The notes below the pieces were generated by a model. It worked only from the letters and a program-made list of their open reading frames with translations, was not told the DNA's origin and ran no database searches. A program made the position numbers and the translations under genes. From Site-B1 sp963827785 (GTDB taxonomy: Bacteria; Bacteroidota; Bacteroidia; Flavobacteriales; Flavobacteriaceae): a stretch of DNA of 64,000 bases. Positions 19,760 through 29,411 of this stretch are shown here, piece after piece; position 1 is the stretch's first letter; each line of letters opens with the position of its first letter. The stretch spans positions 189,770 through 253,769 of the forward strand of contig CAWHCT010000018.1 in assembly GCA_963827785.1 (NCBI GenBank), read 5' to 3'.

Positions 19760-20770
19760 ATGATGCATGAATTCAAAAATATTGTCAACGCTTATAGGCA
19801 AGCTAAATTGAATGCTCTTAAAGCGGTATTAGCAACAGTTGTAGACCTGGATGGTTCGTCATACAGAAAGCCGGGTGTAAGAATGTTGATACTTGAAAAT
19901 GATGAAATGGTTGGAGCGGTTAGTGGAGGATGCGTGGAAAAAGAAGTATTAAGACAGGCTCAATCGGTTTTTAAAGATGGTAAATCAAAAATGATGACCT
20001 ATGACGGCAGATACAGATTAGGTTGTGAAGGAGTGATCTACATTTTGCTCGAGGAGTTCAAACCAGAAGATGATTTTATTGAGAAATTTAATATTGCCTT
20101 AGAAAACAGGGAATCACTAAAAATCGAATCAAATTACAGAAGAGAGGAAGGTGTCTTTTCTGATATTGGTTCTATGGTTAAAATTGGTGATATTCCATTT
20201 CCTTTATCCCAATTAAAGGGTTTGAACAATTCCATTGACCTGTTCAAACAAGAATTAGAGCCTTGTTTCAAGTTAATTATTTTTGGAGCAGAACATGATG
20301 CAGTACAGCTTTGTAACCTGGCATCTGCAACCGGATGGGAAGTGGAGGTGGTTTCAGGAGTTTCAGAACCTAAAACAATCGAAAATTTTCCTGGAGCTCA
20401 AAGTTTCGTTTCAACTTCTGTTGAATCCTATGATATAAATGCGATAGATAATGAAACTGCAATTATGATAATGACCCATAGTTTTGCAAATGATTTGAAA
20501 TGGATTTTAGCCTTAAAAGATTGCCAGCCTGCATATCTGGGTTTATTAGGTCCGGTGAAAAAGAGAGAAAGCCTGATCTCAAGTATGCTTGAATATGAGC
20601 CAAATATTTCCGAGAGTTTTATTGAGTCCTTACACGGTCCTGCCGGATTAAATATTGGCTCCGTCACTTCACAGGAAATCGCTGTTTCAATTATTGCTGA
20701 AATTTTAGCTGTAAAACGCAATCAGACACCTATGTCCTTAAAAGAGAAAACAGGAAATATTCATGCCTAG
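19760..20770 (+). CDS. XdhC family molybdenum cofactor maturation protein
   Basis: The 336-aa protein has the XdhC/CoxI N-terminal domain (ATVVDLDGSSYRKPGVRMLI, GAVSGGCVEKEV, YDGRYRLGCEGVIYIL) and a C-terminal Rossmann-like domain (FKLIIFGAEHDAVQL ... PAYLGLLGPVKKRE). XdhC proteins bind and sulfurylate the molybdenum cofactor and load it into xanthine-oxidase-type enzymes. Its place right after the hydroxylase subunits and 4 bp before the MocA-like gene supports a dedicated maturation role. Two ATG codons stand in tandem at the start; either may be used. Confidence 0.9.
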   Translation: MMHEFKNIVNAYRQAKLNALKAVLATVVDLDGSSYRKPGVRMLILENDEMVGAVSGGCVEKEVLRQAQSVFKDGKSKMMTYDGRYRLGCEGVIYILLEEFKPEDDFIEKFNIALENRESLKIESNYRREEGVFSDIGSMVKIGDIPFPLSQLKGLNNSIDLFKQELEPCFKLIIFGAEHDAVQLCNLASATGWEVEVVSGVSEPKTIENFPGAQSFVSTSVESYDINAIDNETAIMIMTHSFANDLKWILALKDCQPAYLGLLGPVKKRESLISSMLEYEPNISESFIESLHGPAGLNIGSVTSQEIAVSIIAEILAVKRNQTPMSLKEKTGNIHA

Positions 20771-20774
20771 ATAA

Positions 20775-21383
20775 ATGCCCAAAAAATCGAAAATTGCGAT
20801 CTTGATAATGGCAGCCGGTGGGTCGACCAGAATGGGAAGTCCAAAGCAATTATTGAAATGGGGAAATTCCAATCTTTTAAACCATACTATAACATTTGGG
20901 ACTAAATTGGAATCAGAAAGGATTTTTGTAGTTCTAGGATCAAAAGCAGACCAGATAATTCCTGAAATAAAGTCAAAAAAGTTAAATATCCTGATAAACG
21001 AGAATTGGCAAAAAGGATTAGGAAATTCAATTTCGTTAGGTGTAAGTTCCATTTTAAAGGTCTATCCTAATCTGGATGGTATATTGATCATACTTGTTGA
21101 TCAACCTTTAATTAATCTGGATCATTATTTAAAATTGATCAACGCCTTTTCAAAAGGTAAAGATCAAATTATAGCCACTAAATACAAGGATGGGAAATTG
21201 GGTGTTCCGGCTTTATTTGATCTGGTGTACTTCAAAGATTTGTGTCTTTTAAATTCCAATTTTGGGGCTAAACAATTGATTGGCAAGTATCTAAAACATG
21301 TAATTTCATTCAAAAGTGACAAATCTGATTTTGATATTGACACACTGGACGAATACGAAATTTTGTATAAAGCAAACCATTAA
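20775..21383 (+). CDS. MocA-like molybdenum cofactor nucleotidyltransferase
   Basis: The 202-aa protein starts with the nucleotidyltransferase signature LIMAAGGSTRMGSPKQLL (residues about 10-27) and has the metal-binding region GILIILVDQPLI near residue 100. MocA transfers CMP from CTP to molybdopterin to give the cytosine dinucleotide form used by enzymes such as the one encoded upstream. It sits 4 bp after xdhC. MobA-like GMP transfer is an alternative, but the neighbourhood favours cytidylyl transfer. Confidence 0.85.
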   Translation: MPKKSKIAILIMAAGGSTRMGSPKQLLKWGNSNLLNHTITFGTKLESERIFVVLGSKADQIIPEIKSKKLNILINENWQKGLGNSISLGVSSILKVYPNLDGILIILVDQPLINLDHYLKLINAFSKGKDQIIATKYKDGKLGVPALFDLVYFKDLCLLNSNFGAKQLIGKYLKHVISFKSDKSDFDIDTLDEYEILYKANH

Positions 21384-21453
21384 TTGTTGTTGAATTCTCT
21401 TAATGGATGGGTTATTTAGACTATCTTTAAGAAAACCAACTAAAAATAAAATC

Positions 21454-21882
21454 ATGGGATGCTATAATTCAGCTGTAATCAATGCCCCTTCAGACAAAGT
21501 CTTCAATTTATTAAAAAACTTTCATGATCTTTCATGGAGTAAAAATGTCGTTTCCAAAGTGGATAAAATAGGTGATAAACGTCACTATGAAGTAGGTGCA
21601 AAGCGAATATTGAATGATGCTTTTCATGAAACATTGCGATCAATTGATAATGATAATATGAAATTCACTTACAGCATCGATGACGGACCCGGACCTGTTT
21701 CAAAAGAAAATGTGAAAGGTTATTTAGGCGAAGTTAGAGTTATTCCAATTACAGAGAATAACACCTCTGTGGTTGTTTGGACCTCTAAATGGGCTTCAGA
21801 AAAAGAAGGTGGTGTGGCGGATTTTTGTAATCCTATTTATCATGCTTTACTTCAGGACCTAAAAAGCCATTTTGGGAACTGA
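21454..21882 (+). CDS. SRPBCC (START/Bet v1-like) family protein
   Basis: Translation most likely starts at the ATG at 21454, giving 142 aa that begin MGCYNSAVINAPSDKVFNLL; an upstream in-frame ATG at 21403 adds 17 residues without homology and overlaps weak leader sequence. The fold is the polyketide cyclase / Bet v1-like ligand-binding barrel (INAPSDKVF at the start, TSVVVWTSKWASE in the last strands). It follows the molybdenum hydroxylase operon by 70 bp, so it may bind the hydroxylase's substrate or product, but this is only context. Similar proteins are common stand-alone genes. Confidence 0.75.
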   Translation: MGCYNSAVINAPSDKVFNLLKNFHDLSWSKNVVSKVDKIGDKRHYEVGAKRILNDAFHETLRSIDNDNMKFTYSIDDGPGPVSKENVKGYLGEVRVIPITENNTSVVVWTSKWASEKEGGVADFCNPIYHALLQDLKSHFGN

Positions 21883-22296
21883 AATGAATTACTAAAAATT
21901 AACTAATAGAATCTAAATTTATGCTGGTTAAATCATAGATTTAGATCTTTTTTATTCACATAATTATTGTGAAAAAGGGCTATTTAAAGGCAAAAACTAG
22001 TTGTCATTGTTAACGATTTGTGCAGTTCATCTAAAATAGTTGCTGTAATTTATATTTTTTCACATTTTTTTATATATTGCTGTCCTTCTAGGTCCCCAAA
22101 AAGTTTATTTGACTTTAGAGGTTTAATTATTAATCCATTTACAGATACAATTCTGTTAAGAATTTTATCGACTTCCCTTTCGTTCAATTTTATTACTCTA
22201 GAGGTATGTATATATTTCTGTAATAAGGTTTTTGGATTAAGAAATTCTAGTTTACTAGACAAAGATAACAATTGTTAAACCTTAAATTATTTAAAG
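21883..22296. other. gene-free stretch before the small lipoprotein
   Basis: These 414 bp hold overlapping ORFs on both strands (22018-22278 plus, 22050-22271 minus). The minus one (73 codons) has some coding-like composition but no start signal or family I recognise. The stretch must hold the promoter of the lipoprotein/kinase unit. Confidence 0.4.
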
Positions 22297-22455
22297 ATGA
22301 GATCCTTAAAATTACTATTAGTAGCAGCTGTTTTTTGCTCGGCATTCGTTGCCTGTGAAAAACAAGATCTAAACGAAGACGAATTAATGCTTAACCCTGA
22401 TGTTGTTTCAGTAACAACAGGAGGACAAGTAGATGATGATGGTGGATTAGATTAA
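22297..22455 (+). CDS. 52-aa lipoprotein next to a two-component system
   Basis: A 52-codon ORF with ATG start encodes MRSLKLLLVAAVFCSAFVAC followed by EKQDLNEDELMLNPD and an acidic, glycine-rich tail TGGQVDDDGGLD. The lipobox is FVAC, so the mature lipopeptide would be about 33 residues with a net negative charge. A strong terminator follows at once, and 71 bp later comes a TPR histidine kinase gene. Tiny lipoproteins of this type stand before TPR kinases in flavobacteria; a role as ligand, sensor cap or output of the system is possible but not shown. Confidence 0.75.
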   Translation: MRSLKLLLVAAVFCSAFVACEKQDLNEDELMLNPDVVSVTTGGQVDDDGGLD

Positions 22456-22477
22456 TTCCACCTTATAAAAATAAATT

Positions 22478-22509
22478 AAAGCCCATAACATTTGTTATGG
22501 GCTTTTTTA
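22478..22509 (+). terminator. rho-independent terminator after the small lipoprotein
   Basis: Stem aagcccataac / gttatgggctt (9-10 bp plus A/T flanks) with a 4-nt loop, followed by a T run. It separates the short lipoprotein transcript from the kinase gene 17 bp further on. Confidence 0.88.
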
Positions 22510-22525
22510 TTTATATCGAAAAATT

Positions 22526-24580
22526 ATGAATAAATTTGGGAAGATTAAAATACTGGATTTGTTCAAAAATTTATTTTTCTATTTATTCCTCTTAGTTACA
22601 ATTCAAATATTCTTATTCACAATCAAAGGAATTCAGTGAATTAGATAGTATATCCTATTTAATTGATAGAGCTGAACGATAAATCTATATCTTATATTGA
22701 AAGACTGTCATTTGCAGAAAGTGCAAAACGACTTGCAGAAAGAGCAAAGAATGATACACTGGAGAATCAGGCTTTTAGATATATTGCACTGAATCACTTT
22801 CATTTAAAAAACTATAATCTTTTTAAAAAAGCAAGTCGAGAATATTTGACACATTCAATAAAAATTAAAGATTCTACAAGTATAGCTAAAGGCTAATGTT
22901 TATTTAGGGCAATTTTATAATGACACTATCAGAAAGTGATAGCGCCTATTTTTATTATTACAATGCTGAAAAAATATATAGGTCAATTAAGGATAGATCT
23001 CGAATTGGGTAAAACTTTGCTAAAAATTGCCATTGTTCAAAAGAATGAAAAGGATTTTATTGGAAGTGAAGTATCGACTATTGAGGCCATATCCATTTTA
23101 GAACCATTAGAACGAGATGAATTTTTTGCATCCTTTATATAATAATTTAGGTATTATTTACAATGAATTAGGGGATTATGATGAAGCCATTAATTATCAT
23201 GAAAAATCATTGGAGAAATTAAGAAAAAATTTGAAAACAGCAGATTTAAAATTAGTCAATAATTCAATTAATAATATAGCAGTTGTTTATAAGAATGCTA
23301 GACAATATGAATAAGGCCTTGGAGAATTTTGAATTAAATTCTTGAAAATGATAGCTTAGTAAATAAAAGACCGGATCATTTTATGCCTTAGTCTTAGGTA
23401 ATTATGCACATACTAAATTTCTTTTGAATGAAATAGAAGAGTTACTGGACTTATATCTTAAAGCATTTAAAAGTATGCGATAGTATCAACATGATGATTA
23501 CAAAGCTATTGCAATTAAGCATCCATCTTTCAGAATACTATAACAGCATTAATCAAAAGGACTCTGCAAAATATTATGCCTATGCCGCAAAGAATTATGC
23601 TGCAAATTTCCACAATGATGACTATTTAAAAACCTTATTGCATCTTTCAAAAATTGAAGAAGATAGTCTTGCTGTCAATTATTATAAGGAATACATCACT
23701 TTAAATGACAGTTTAATTAGCAACGAAAGGGCTATCAGAAACAAATTTGCTAGAATACGTTATGAGACCAAGGAGATAGAACAAAGAAATGAGACGAATT
23801 ACGCAGGAACGATTATATCTTTTAATACTTTCTATTGCATTGATACTTTCCATTTTCTTGATTTATATAACCATATCTCAGCGCGCAAAAAACAAAGAAT
23901 TAAAGCTCAACCAGTTGCAACAGGAAGCCAACGAAGAGATCTATAATTTAATGTTAACACAGCAGGATAAAATTGAAGAAGGCAGAGCTCAGGAGAAAAA
24001 GAGAATTTCTGAAGATCTTCATGATGGGATATTAGGCAGATTATTTGGAACCCGATTGAGCTTAGATAGTTTGAATGAAAAAACAGATGTAGACACGGTT
24101 AAAAACAGAGGCGTTTATATTGAAGAACTCAAGGCCATTGAACAGGAAATAAGAAAAATTTCACATGATCTTAATTCTGATATTGTTTCAGGTTCCGGAT
24201 TTTTCGACATAATTAAAACTTTAGTTGAAAATCAGACCAAGGTTTATAATTTGAAATATGAACTCAAGAAAAATGATGATATAGATTGGGAAAGTATACC
24301 GAACAAAACAAAGATCAATTTTTACAGAATAATTCAGGAATCTTTACAAAATATCTATAAGCATGCTGATGCTAAACTTGTAAAGATTAACTTTGAATTA
24401 AAGAATGATTTTATTTTATTGGAGATTACAGATGACGGGAATGGGTTTGAAATAAATAAAGTAAAAAAAGGAATAGGTTTAAAGAATATTGCATCCAGAG
24501 TTGAGGATTTGGGTGGCGATTTAGATATAAATTCAATGAGGGGAAAAGGGACTACTGTTTTGGTCCTTATTCCAAATTAA
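22526..24580 (+). pseudogene. TPR-repeat sensor histidine kinase (N-terminal half frame-broken; kinase part intact)
   Basis: From the ATG at 22526 a single protein can be followed by removing about eleven single inserted bases between roughly 22605 and 23790. The restored order is: signal peptide, TPR units with typical residues (LYNNLGIIYNELGDYDEAI, NNIAVVYKNARQYEKALEN), a coiled segment (ETKEIEQRNERITQER), one transmembrane helix (LYLLILSIALILSIFLIYI), and a HisKA_3/HATPase_c kinase. The part from 23789 to 24580 is intact in one frame, with the phospho-acceptor His in EKKRISEDLHDGILGRL and ATP-lid motifs DDGNGFEI and GIGLKNIASRV. It is a NarL-class kinase with periplasmic TPRs, paired with the regulator 12 bp downstream. 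The density of single-base insertions with an otherwise perfect frame suggests sequence error, not decay. Confidence 0.75.
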
Positions 24581-24592
24581 TAAAAATCAATC

Positions 24593-25261
24593 ATGCAAAA
24601 CATTAAAATGTTAATGATAGATGATCATCCTATGATAATTGAGGGTTATCAAAATACGATCTTATCTACTAAAACGCACAAACAGGAGTTTGATATTGAT
24701 ATAGCTTCTACCTGTGACATGGCTTTAGAGTACATTCACAATTCATTAAACAGTAAACCTTATGATATCCTTTTTGTAGATATAAAAATTCCGCCTTCGT
24801 CTGATGGATTGATAACTTCGGGTGAAGATCTGGCCAAATATGCAAGAAAAATGCTGCCTAAAGCCAAGATAATAATTTTAACCATGTATAACGAGTCCTA
24901 TCGAATTCATAATATTTTAAAGACAATAAATCCTGAAGGGCTACTTATAAAAAGTGATTTAACCTCCAGCGAGTTGTCAAGCGCATTCTTGAATATTTTA
25001 GAGAATCCTCCATATTATAGCAGTACAGTAAATAATTTTTTAAGAAAGACCATTACTACCGATATTTTTGTGGATGAAAAGAACAGAAAAATACTTCATT
25101 TGTTATCCCAGGGAGTGAAAACCAAGAATCTTGCAGAACATGTTGGACTGTCTTTAAGTGCAGTTGAAAAACGAAAAAAACAACTCAAAGAATTGTTTTC
25201 TGTTGAGGATGGACAGGACGAAACCTTATTAAAAGAAGCAAGAAACAAAGGGTTTTTGTAG
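24593..25261 (+). CDS. LuxR/NarL family response regulator
   Basis: The 222-aa protein has a receiver domain (MLMIDDHPMIIEGYQ, phospho-acceptor D63 in DILFVDIKIPP, conserved Thr in IIILTMYN and Lys in LLIKSDL) and a C-terminal helix-turn-helix of the LuxR type (KILHLLSQGVKTKNLAEHVG, LSLSAVEKRKKQLKELF). It follows the histidine kinase by 12 bp and is its obvious partner. Its target is probably local, for example the small lipoprotein promoter, but no operator is recognised. Confidence 0.9.
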   Translation: MQNIKMLMIDDHPMIIEGYQNTILSTKTHKQEFDIDIASTCDMALEYIHNSLNSKPYDILFVDIKIPPSSDGLITSGEDLAKYARKMLPKAKIIILTMYNESYRIHNILKTINPEGLLIKSDLTSSELSSAFLNILENPPYYSSTVNNFLRKTITTDIFVDEKNRKILHLLSQGVKTKNLAEHVGLSLSAVEKRKKQLKELFSVEDGQDETLLKEARNKGFL

Positions 25262-25460
25262 TTTTTTTAAAAAAATCATTGTTTTATCAGGTGTTTTGCC
25301 GTCTCAAAACCCTTGTTGTCATTGATAAGTGAACGGCTTCCGCATAAATTTTGAGGTTTTACCACAGCATTTTTAAATACATAAGACTTACTTTTGTATG
25401 AATCAACAGTACGATTGATTAATCCTCATTATTAATTGTTGATTAATAGCAACCCTCATG

Positions 25461-25508
25461 GCCCTATGATTGATAAGCACTAAACTTGTAATCATGGGGC
25501 TTTTTTTG
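25461..25508 (+). terminator. terminator between convergent genes
   Basis: gccctatgatt pairs with aatcatggggc (11 bp, one G-T wobble) across an 18-nt loop, followed by seven or more T. It serves the response regulator; the minus-strand gene stops just after it at 25512. Confidence 0.7.
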
Positions 25509-25511
25509 TTT

Positions 25512-26021
25512 CTAAAAGGTGAAGAATTCAGCTTTATATTCCCAGAATGTTGAAATAAAGAAACCCAGATAAATAACGGCAACCATAAATTTTAAAAATG
25601 TACCTGTTAAGAAGCCTAAAAAAGATCCGAATGCAGCTTTCATGGCATCTTTTGATTCTGCTTTATTGATCAATTCGCCAATTAATGCTCCTAGAAATGG
25701 CCAGATAACAATACCAAATATTCCAAGAACAGGAAAGAAGATCGCTACTAATAAACCGATGGTTGTTCCCAGCATTCCGGCTTTGGTCCCTCCAAATTTT
25801 TTGGTGCCTACAACTGGTATGATGTAATCTAACGCAAAAACGATCAAGGCTACGGCCAGAGTAATACCTAAAAACAACCAGTCATCCTGCACGGTTTTGG
25901 TAAGATATAGCAACAGTAAACCTATCCAGCTTAATGGTGGTCCTGGCAAAACAGGTAAAAAACTGCCTATAATACCAATAAGCATAAATAAAAACCCAGC
26001 AATTAATAAAAATATGTCCAT
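25512..26021 (-). CDS. DUF456 family membrane protein
   Basis: The 169-aa protein has the DUF456 pattern: LPGPPLSWIGLLLLYL in the first third, a glycine-rich middle helix hairpin (KKFGGTKAGMLGTTIGLLVAIFF) and GPFLGALIGELI-like packing (WPFLGALIGELINKAES). About five membrane segments are predicted. DUF456 proteins are inner-membrane proteins of unknown function with glycine-zipper-like helices. It is single-gene, convergent with the response regulator and divergent from the next lipoprotein. Confidence 0.88.
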   Translation of the reverse strand: MDIFLLIAGFLFMLIGIIGSFLPVLPGPPLSWIGLLLLYLTKTVQDDWLFLGITLAVALIVFALDYIIPVVGTKKFGGTKAGMLGTTIGLLVAIFFPVLGIFGIVIWPFLGALIGELINKAESKDAMKAAFGSFLGFLTGTFLKFMVAVIYLGFFISTFWEYKAEFFTF

Positions 26022-26125
26022 GAATAGAAATTAAATACAGATATATGACTAAGATACTATAAGTTTGTTACAGAATTGATCAGGATATGAATCAAATTAT
26101 TTGTAATTTTCATTGTCCATTTTTT

Positions 26126-26608
26126 ATGAAAATGAAGAACTTTCTAATTGTTATTATTTGTTTAATTCTTTTCTCATGCAACTATTTTGATGTTAAGAAA
26201 ACCTCAACTGAAGCAATCTTAGAAGAAGAGTTAAAATCAGTTAGCTTGAATGAAGTAGATGTATATCCTGCCTTTGCTGCGTGCGACTCGTCATCAACCA
26301 TTCAAGAACGAAAATATTGTTTTGAAAACACCTTGATAAGTCAAATACGAAAAACTCTGACACAGGAAAAAATGATAGTTACAACAGATCTCACCGATAC
26401 TATCGTTATTGATTTTAAATTATCGGATAAAGGAGAGATCTCAATTTTAAATTTAAAAATCAATAAGAAAACACTAGAAGCTTTGCCGAATATTACGAAT
26501 CAAATAAAGACAGCAATAGATTCCTTACCAAAAATATATCCTGCAATTAAGAGAGGACAACTGGTTACTACTCAATTCAAATTGCCCGTAATTATAAATT
26601 CAGATTAA
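26126..26608 (+). CDS. small lipoprotein, unknown (energy-transducer-like tail)
   Basis: I take the ATG at 26126, which puts the signal peptide MKMKNFLIVIICLILFSC directly at the N-terminus; an ATG at 26087 adds 13 residues that make no sense before it. The protein has 160 aa with the lipobox LFSC. The middle carries PAFAACDSSSTIQERKYCFE, and the rest reads like a TonB-C-type beta domain (DTIVIDFKLSDKGEISILNL ... IYPAIKRGQLVTTQFKLPV), as in many flavobacterial proteins. The function is unknown. It overlaps the end of the convergent Bax-inhibitor-like gene by 4 bp. Confidence 0.7.
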   Translation: MKMKNFLIVIICLILFSCNYFDVKKTSTEAILEEELKSVSLNEVDVYPAFAACDSSSTIQERKYCFENTLISQIRKTLTQEKMIVTTDLTDTIVIDFKLSDKGEISILNLKINKKTLEALPNITNQIKTAIDSLPKIYPAIKRGQLVTTQFKLPVIINSD

Positions 26609-27339
26609 AACCTGATGGCTAGTTTTTGAAGAAACCTTAAGATCTCAACGTACAACCAGATTAGAGATACTAAAAGTCCCCAGGTTGCCAACCATTCTTT
26701 ATATTTCGGGGCTTTATTTTTTTGCCTTTCAATAAAATCAAAATCCAGAAGGAGTGTAAAGGAGGCAACTATTGCAGCCACTACGTTAAATCCAATGGCT
26801 ATCCATGAAGTTCCCCAAATAAATGGATTGTGGATCCCAAAAAAACTTAATATCCAGGAGACAATATAAATAACAAAAATACTGGCAGCAGCAGTAACAA
26901 TTACAGTTCTAAGTCTTTTAGTAACCACTATTATTCTAGTTTGGTATAGCAATAACATCGTGAAAAAAGTAATGACTGTTACGCCAACAGCCTGATAAGG
27001 CAAATCAGGAAATTTTACATGTGCGTAGGAACTGAATCCACCCAGAAAAAATCCTTTTGCAATGGCATAAAGTGGCACTAAAAAGTGAGCCCAGTGATTT
27101 CGAACAGAAATTAATATACTAATTACAATTGCTGCTAACATACCACCTAAAGTAAACCACTTTACAGGTGTTCCCTCCGAATGGATTTTCCAAACAAATG
27201 CTATAATTGCCGTAATAATCGCCAGTAAAAAAAGTGATTTAATAATGATGCCGTGAACCGACATTCTTGCAGATGATTTTTCAGAATCGCCCCAAAAATA
27301 ATTGTTAAAAGCTGGATTGGAGGTTTTGTATAGATTCAC
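26605..27339 (-). CDS. Bax inhibitor-1/YccA family membrane protein
   Basis: The 244-aa protein has seven predicted membrane segments and the BI-1 style start (KTSNPAFNNYFW) seen in the bacterial YccA-like branch. The C-terminal part LLVSLIWLYVEILRFLQKL, with a charged loop before it (FIERQKNKAPKYKEWLATWG), matches the family's last helices. The start is GTG, overlapping the stop of the upstream gene (TAGTG), which shows translational coupling. Family members affect membrane protease control or calcium leak; the role here is not known. Confidence 0.88.
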   Translation of the reverse strand: MNLYKTSNPAFNNYFWGDSEKSSARMSVHGIIIKSLFLLAIITAIIAFVWKIHSEGTPVKWFTLGGMLAAIVISILISVRNHWAHFLVPLYAIAKGFFLGGFSSYAHVKFPDLPYQAVGVTVITFFTMLLLYQTRIIVVTKRLRTVIVTAAASIFVIYIVSWILSFFGIHNPFIWGTSWIAIGFNVVAAIVASFTLLLDFDFIERQKNKAPKYKEWLATWGLLVSLIWLYVEILRFLQKLAIRF

Positions 27340-28208
27340 TACAAGTTGAATTTATATCCTAAAGCAATATTGGTTGAAAAATTCCCTTGATTGTCCAATG
27401 ACAATGCAAAAAGTTCATTGTAGTAAAGTGTTATAAAACTGTTTTCGCTTATTTTGATATCTGCTCCAAGACCAAAAATAACCGGAGCATCAAAAGATGT
27501 GGCTGATTTATCTACAGGTTCACCACCTCCTTCAGGTGTATTGGTTGATTTTGAAAAACTGAGTGTTACTAGTTTTAAGTTAGCATGCAAATTAAACTTT
27601 TCAGTATAGATAAATCTGAATCTGTAACCCAAAGCTATTTCTGTGGTCGAGTATTTAAGTTCATCACTTTCCAGTACATGTGTCAACTGAAAAAACGCGC
27701 CATGTCGTTTGGCTATGTTATCATCAAATAATTCCAATTCTGCTCCAAAAAGTGGTGTGGTTACATTATCAGGATTTTCCACAAAAGGATTATTGGTTAT
27801 TCCGCCAAAGACACCCAATCTGGATTTAAGTTTTATTTTATTTTCAGAATATGCATAATTACTGTCTACACTCGCATTATAGCTATTGATAAAATTCCTA
27901 AGACTTGGTAAAGTAAGTTTTACTTCCTTTGAACTAATTTCAGAATTACCTGTTAGCTTTTGCAGTGTTTTAATGTATTCCTCTTGATAAGACCCGTTAT
28001 CAGATTTAGTGTTTGTCAACTCTTCAATTTTGTCTTCTTTTTCAGCAAAATATATATATTTCCCATCAATGATATTCCATAATAAATCTATGGAGCCATT
28101 AACCTCCGTTTTTAACTGGTATGTTTTACCGTTTACTGTATGATCCTTTTGAGAAAAAGCGCTTGAAAATGTGTAAAAAAGCAGTAAGATTAAGACGAGT
28201 TTTTTCAT
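27339..28208 (-). CDS. outer-membrane beta-barrel-like protein, unknown
   Basis: The 289-aa protein has a signal peptide (LVLILLLFYTFSSAFSQ). Its first 120 residues hold a helical, charged segment. The last 150 residues show alternating amphipathic strands (FFQLTHVLES, EIALGYRFRFIYTEKFNLHANLKL, FITLYYNELFAL, NIALGYKFNL) and end in a strand with a terminal hydrophobic residue, as outer-membrane barrels do. I do not recognise a named family. It overlaps the next gene by 1 bp and is probably co-transcribed with it. Confidence 0.65.
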   Translation of the reverse strand: MKKLVLILLLFYTFSSAFSQKDHTVNGKTYQLKTEVNGSIDLLWNIIDGKYIYFAEKEDKIEELTNTKSDNGSYQEEYIKTLQKLTGNSEISSKEVKLTLPSLRNFINSYNASVDSNYAYSENKIKLKSRLGVFGGITNNPFVENPDNVTTPLFGAELELFDDNIAKRHGAFFQLTHVLESDELKYSTTEIALGYRFRFIYTEKFNLHANLKLVTLSFSKSTNTPEGGGEPVDKSATSFDAPVIFGLGADIKISENSFITLYYNELFALSLDNQGNFSTNIALGYKFNL

Positions 28209-28265
28209 TCTTGTTTGGGTATGTGGTTTATTGATTGTTAAAAATAAGAAATATTATACAACTCG

Positions 28266-29411
28266 CTATTTTTTATAGTAATTACCTTTCCATTTATAAC
28301 CGCTAAAAATTGATAGTGTTGCAATATAAACACTAAAGAACGGATATATAAAACTGCTTAATAAATAAGTTGACAGATATTCTTCCTGATCTAAAAAGCG
28401 AGCTGTTTTGTAAATAAGTAAAAAATCTGTACTGATTTTGACAACAAATATATATCCCAAAAATTTGGGACTTATAATCCCAATGAAAGCAAACAACAAA
28501 CAGCAAATTATTGAGGCATTCATAATGAGCACTAATAATCCGGTAATCTTTCCAAAATTATTTTTGTAACTGGACGTCTTAGCGGCCCAACGAATGCGTT
28601 GTGATATTAAACTCTTTAAATCAGCTTGAGGTTTGGTTTTTACAATAGCAAGGTCTGTTTTTAAAAAGTGAACATCATTCGGATATTGCTTTATTGCCTT
28701 TTCTAATAGGAAAATATCGTCACCACTGGAAATATGCATGTTTCCTTCAAACCCTTTTAACTCAATAAAGAGATCTTTTCTATAAGCCATATTGGCACCA
28801 TTGCATAAAAAGGGTTTTCCTATACCAAAACCGCCTATAGTTGAGCCAATAAGGCTTATGAAGTCCAGGGTTTGAAATCGTTTTAAATATGTATCAATTC
28901 CAAAATAGCAAACTGGTGCAACAAGCAGCTTTGTATTGTTTTTCTGAATGAAATTATCAAAACTTTTTAACCAGTATTTGGGCACTATACAATCGGCATC
29001 AGTGGTTATTATCCAATCATATTTTGCATTGGAAACACCTTTATTGATTGCGTCTTTTTTTAGGTGAATATGTTTTAACGTTCAGAATCTAAGATTTTTA
29101 CTAATTGTTCGATAGGAATTCTCTTGGGACAAAGTTGTATCCAGAATTTATTAATTATTCAATTGAATCATCATCAGACTCGTCGTTGATCAGGATCACT
29201 TCAAATAAATCTTCAGGATAATTCAAACTAATAAAGACTTAAGAAGTCCAGGTAAATTTTTGGCTTCATTCTTAAATGGGATTATGACGGTGAAGGATGT
29301 TTCTGGTTCTATATCATTTAGATTAAACAGTTTGATTCTGTCAAAACCTATAATAAAGCTTCCAATAAGAATCAGGTAAGCCATGGTTATAAGAAGTATA
29401 ATTATACTCAT
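28266..29411 (-). pseudogene. family 2 glycosyltransferase, membrane-anchored (frame-broken in the middle)
   Basis: An N-terminal ORF (29223-29411: membrane helix, then the GT-A start ETSFTVIIPFKNEAKNLPGL) and a C-terminal ORF (28266-28985) belong to one gene. Between them the coding sense continues in shifting frames (LNYPEDLFEVILINDESDDD, then KKDAINKGVSNAKYDWIITT), which needs a few single-base changes around 29045-29235. The restored product has the nucleotide-binding DAD motif (TTDADCIVPKYW), an acceptor motif HISSGDDIFLLEKA, the QRIRWAAKTS (Q/RxxRW) motif and three C-terminal membrane helices. This is a processive-type GT2. Its ATG overlaps the stop of the upstream flippase-like gene (ATGA), so the two are coupled. 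Confidence 0.75.

Noticed and set aside
22050..22271. 73-codon minus-strand ORF
   Set aside because: It has some coding-like look, but no ribosome site, family match or partner; left as unassigned.
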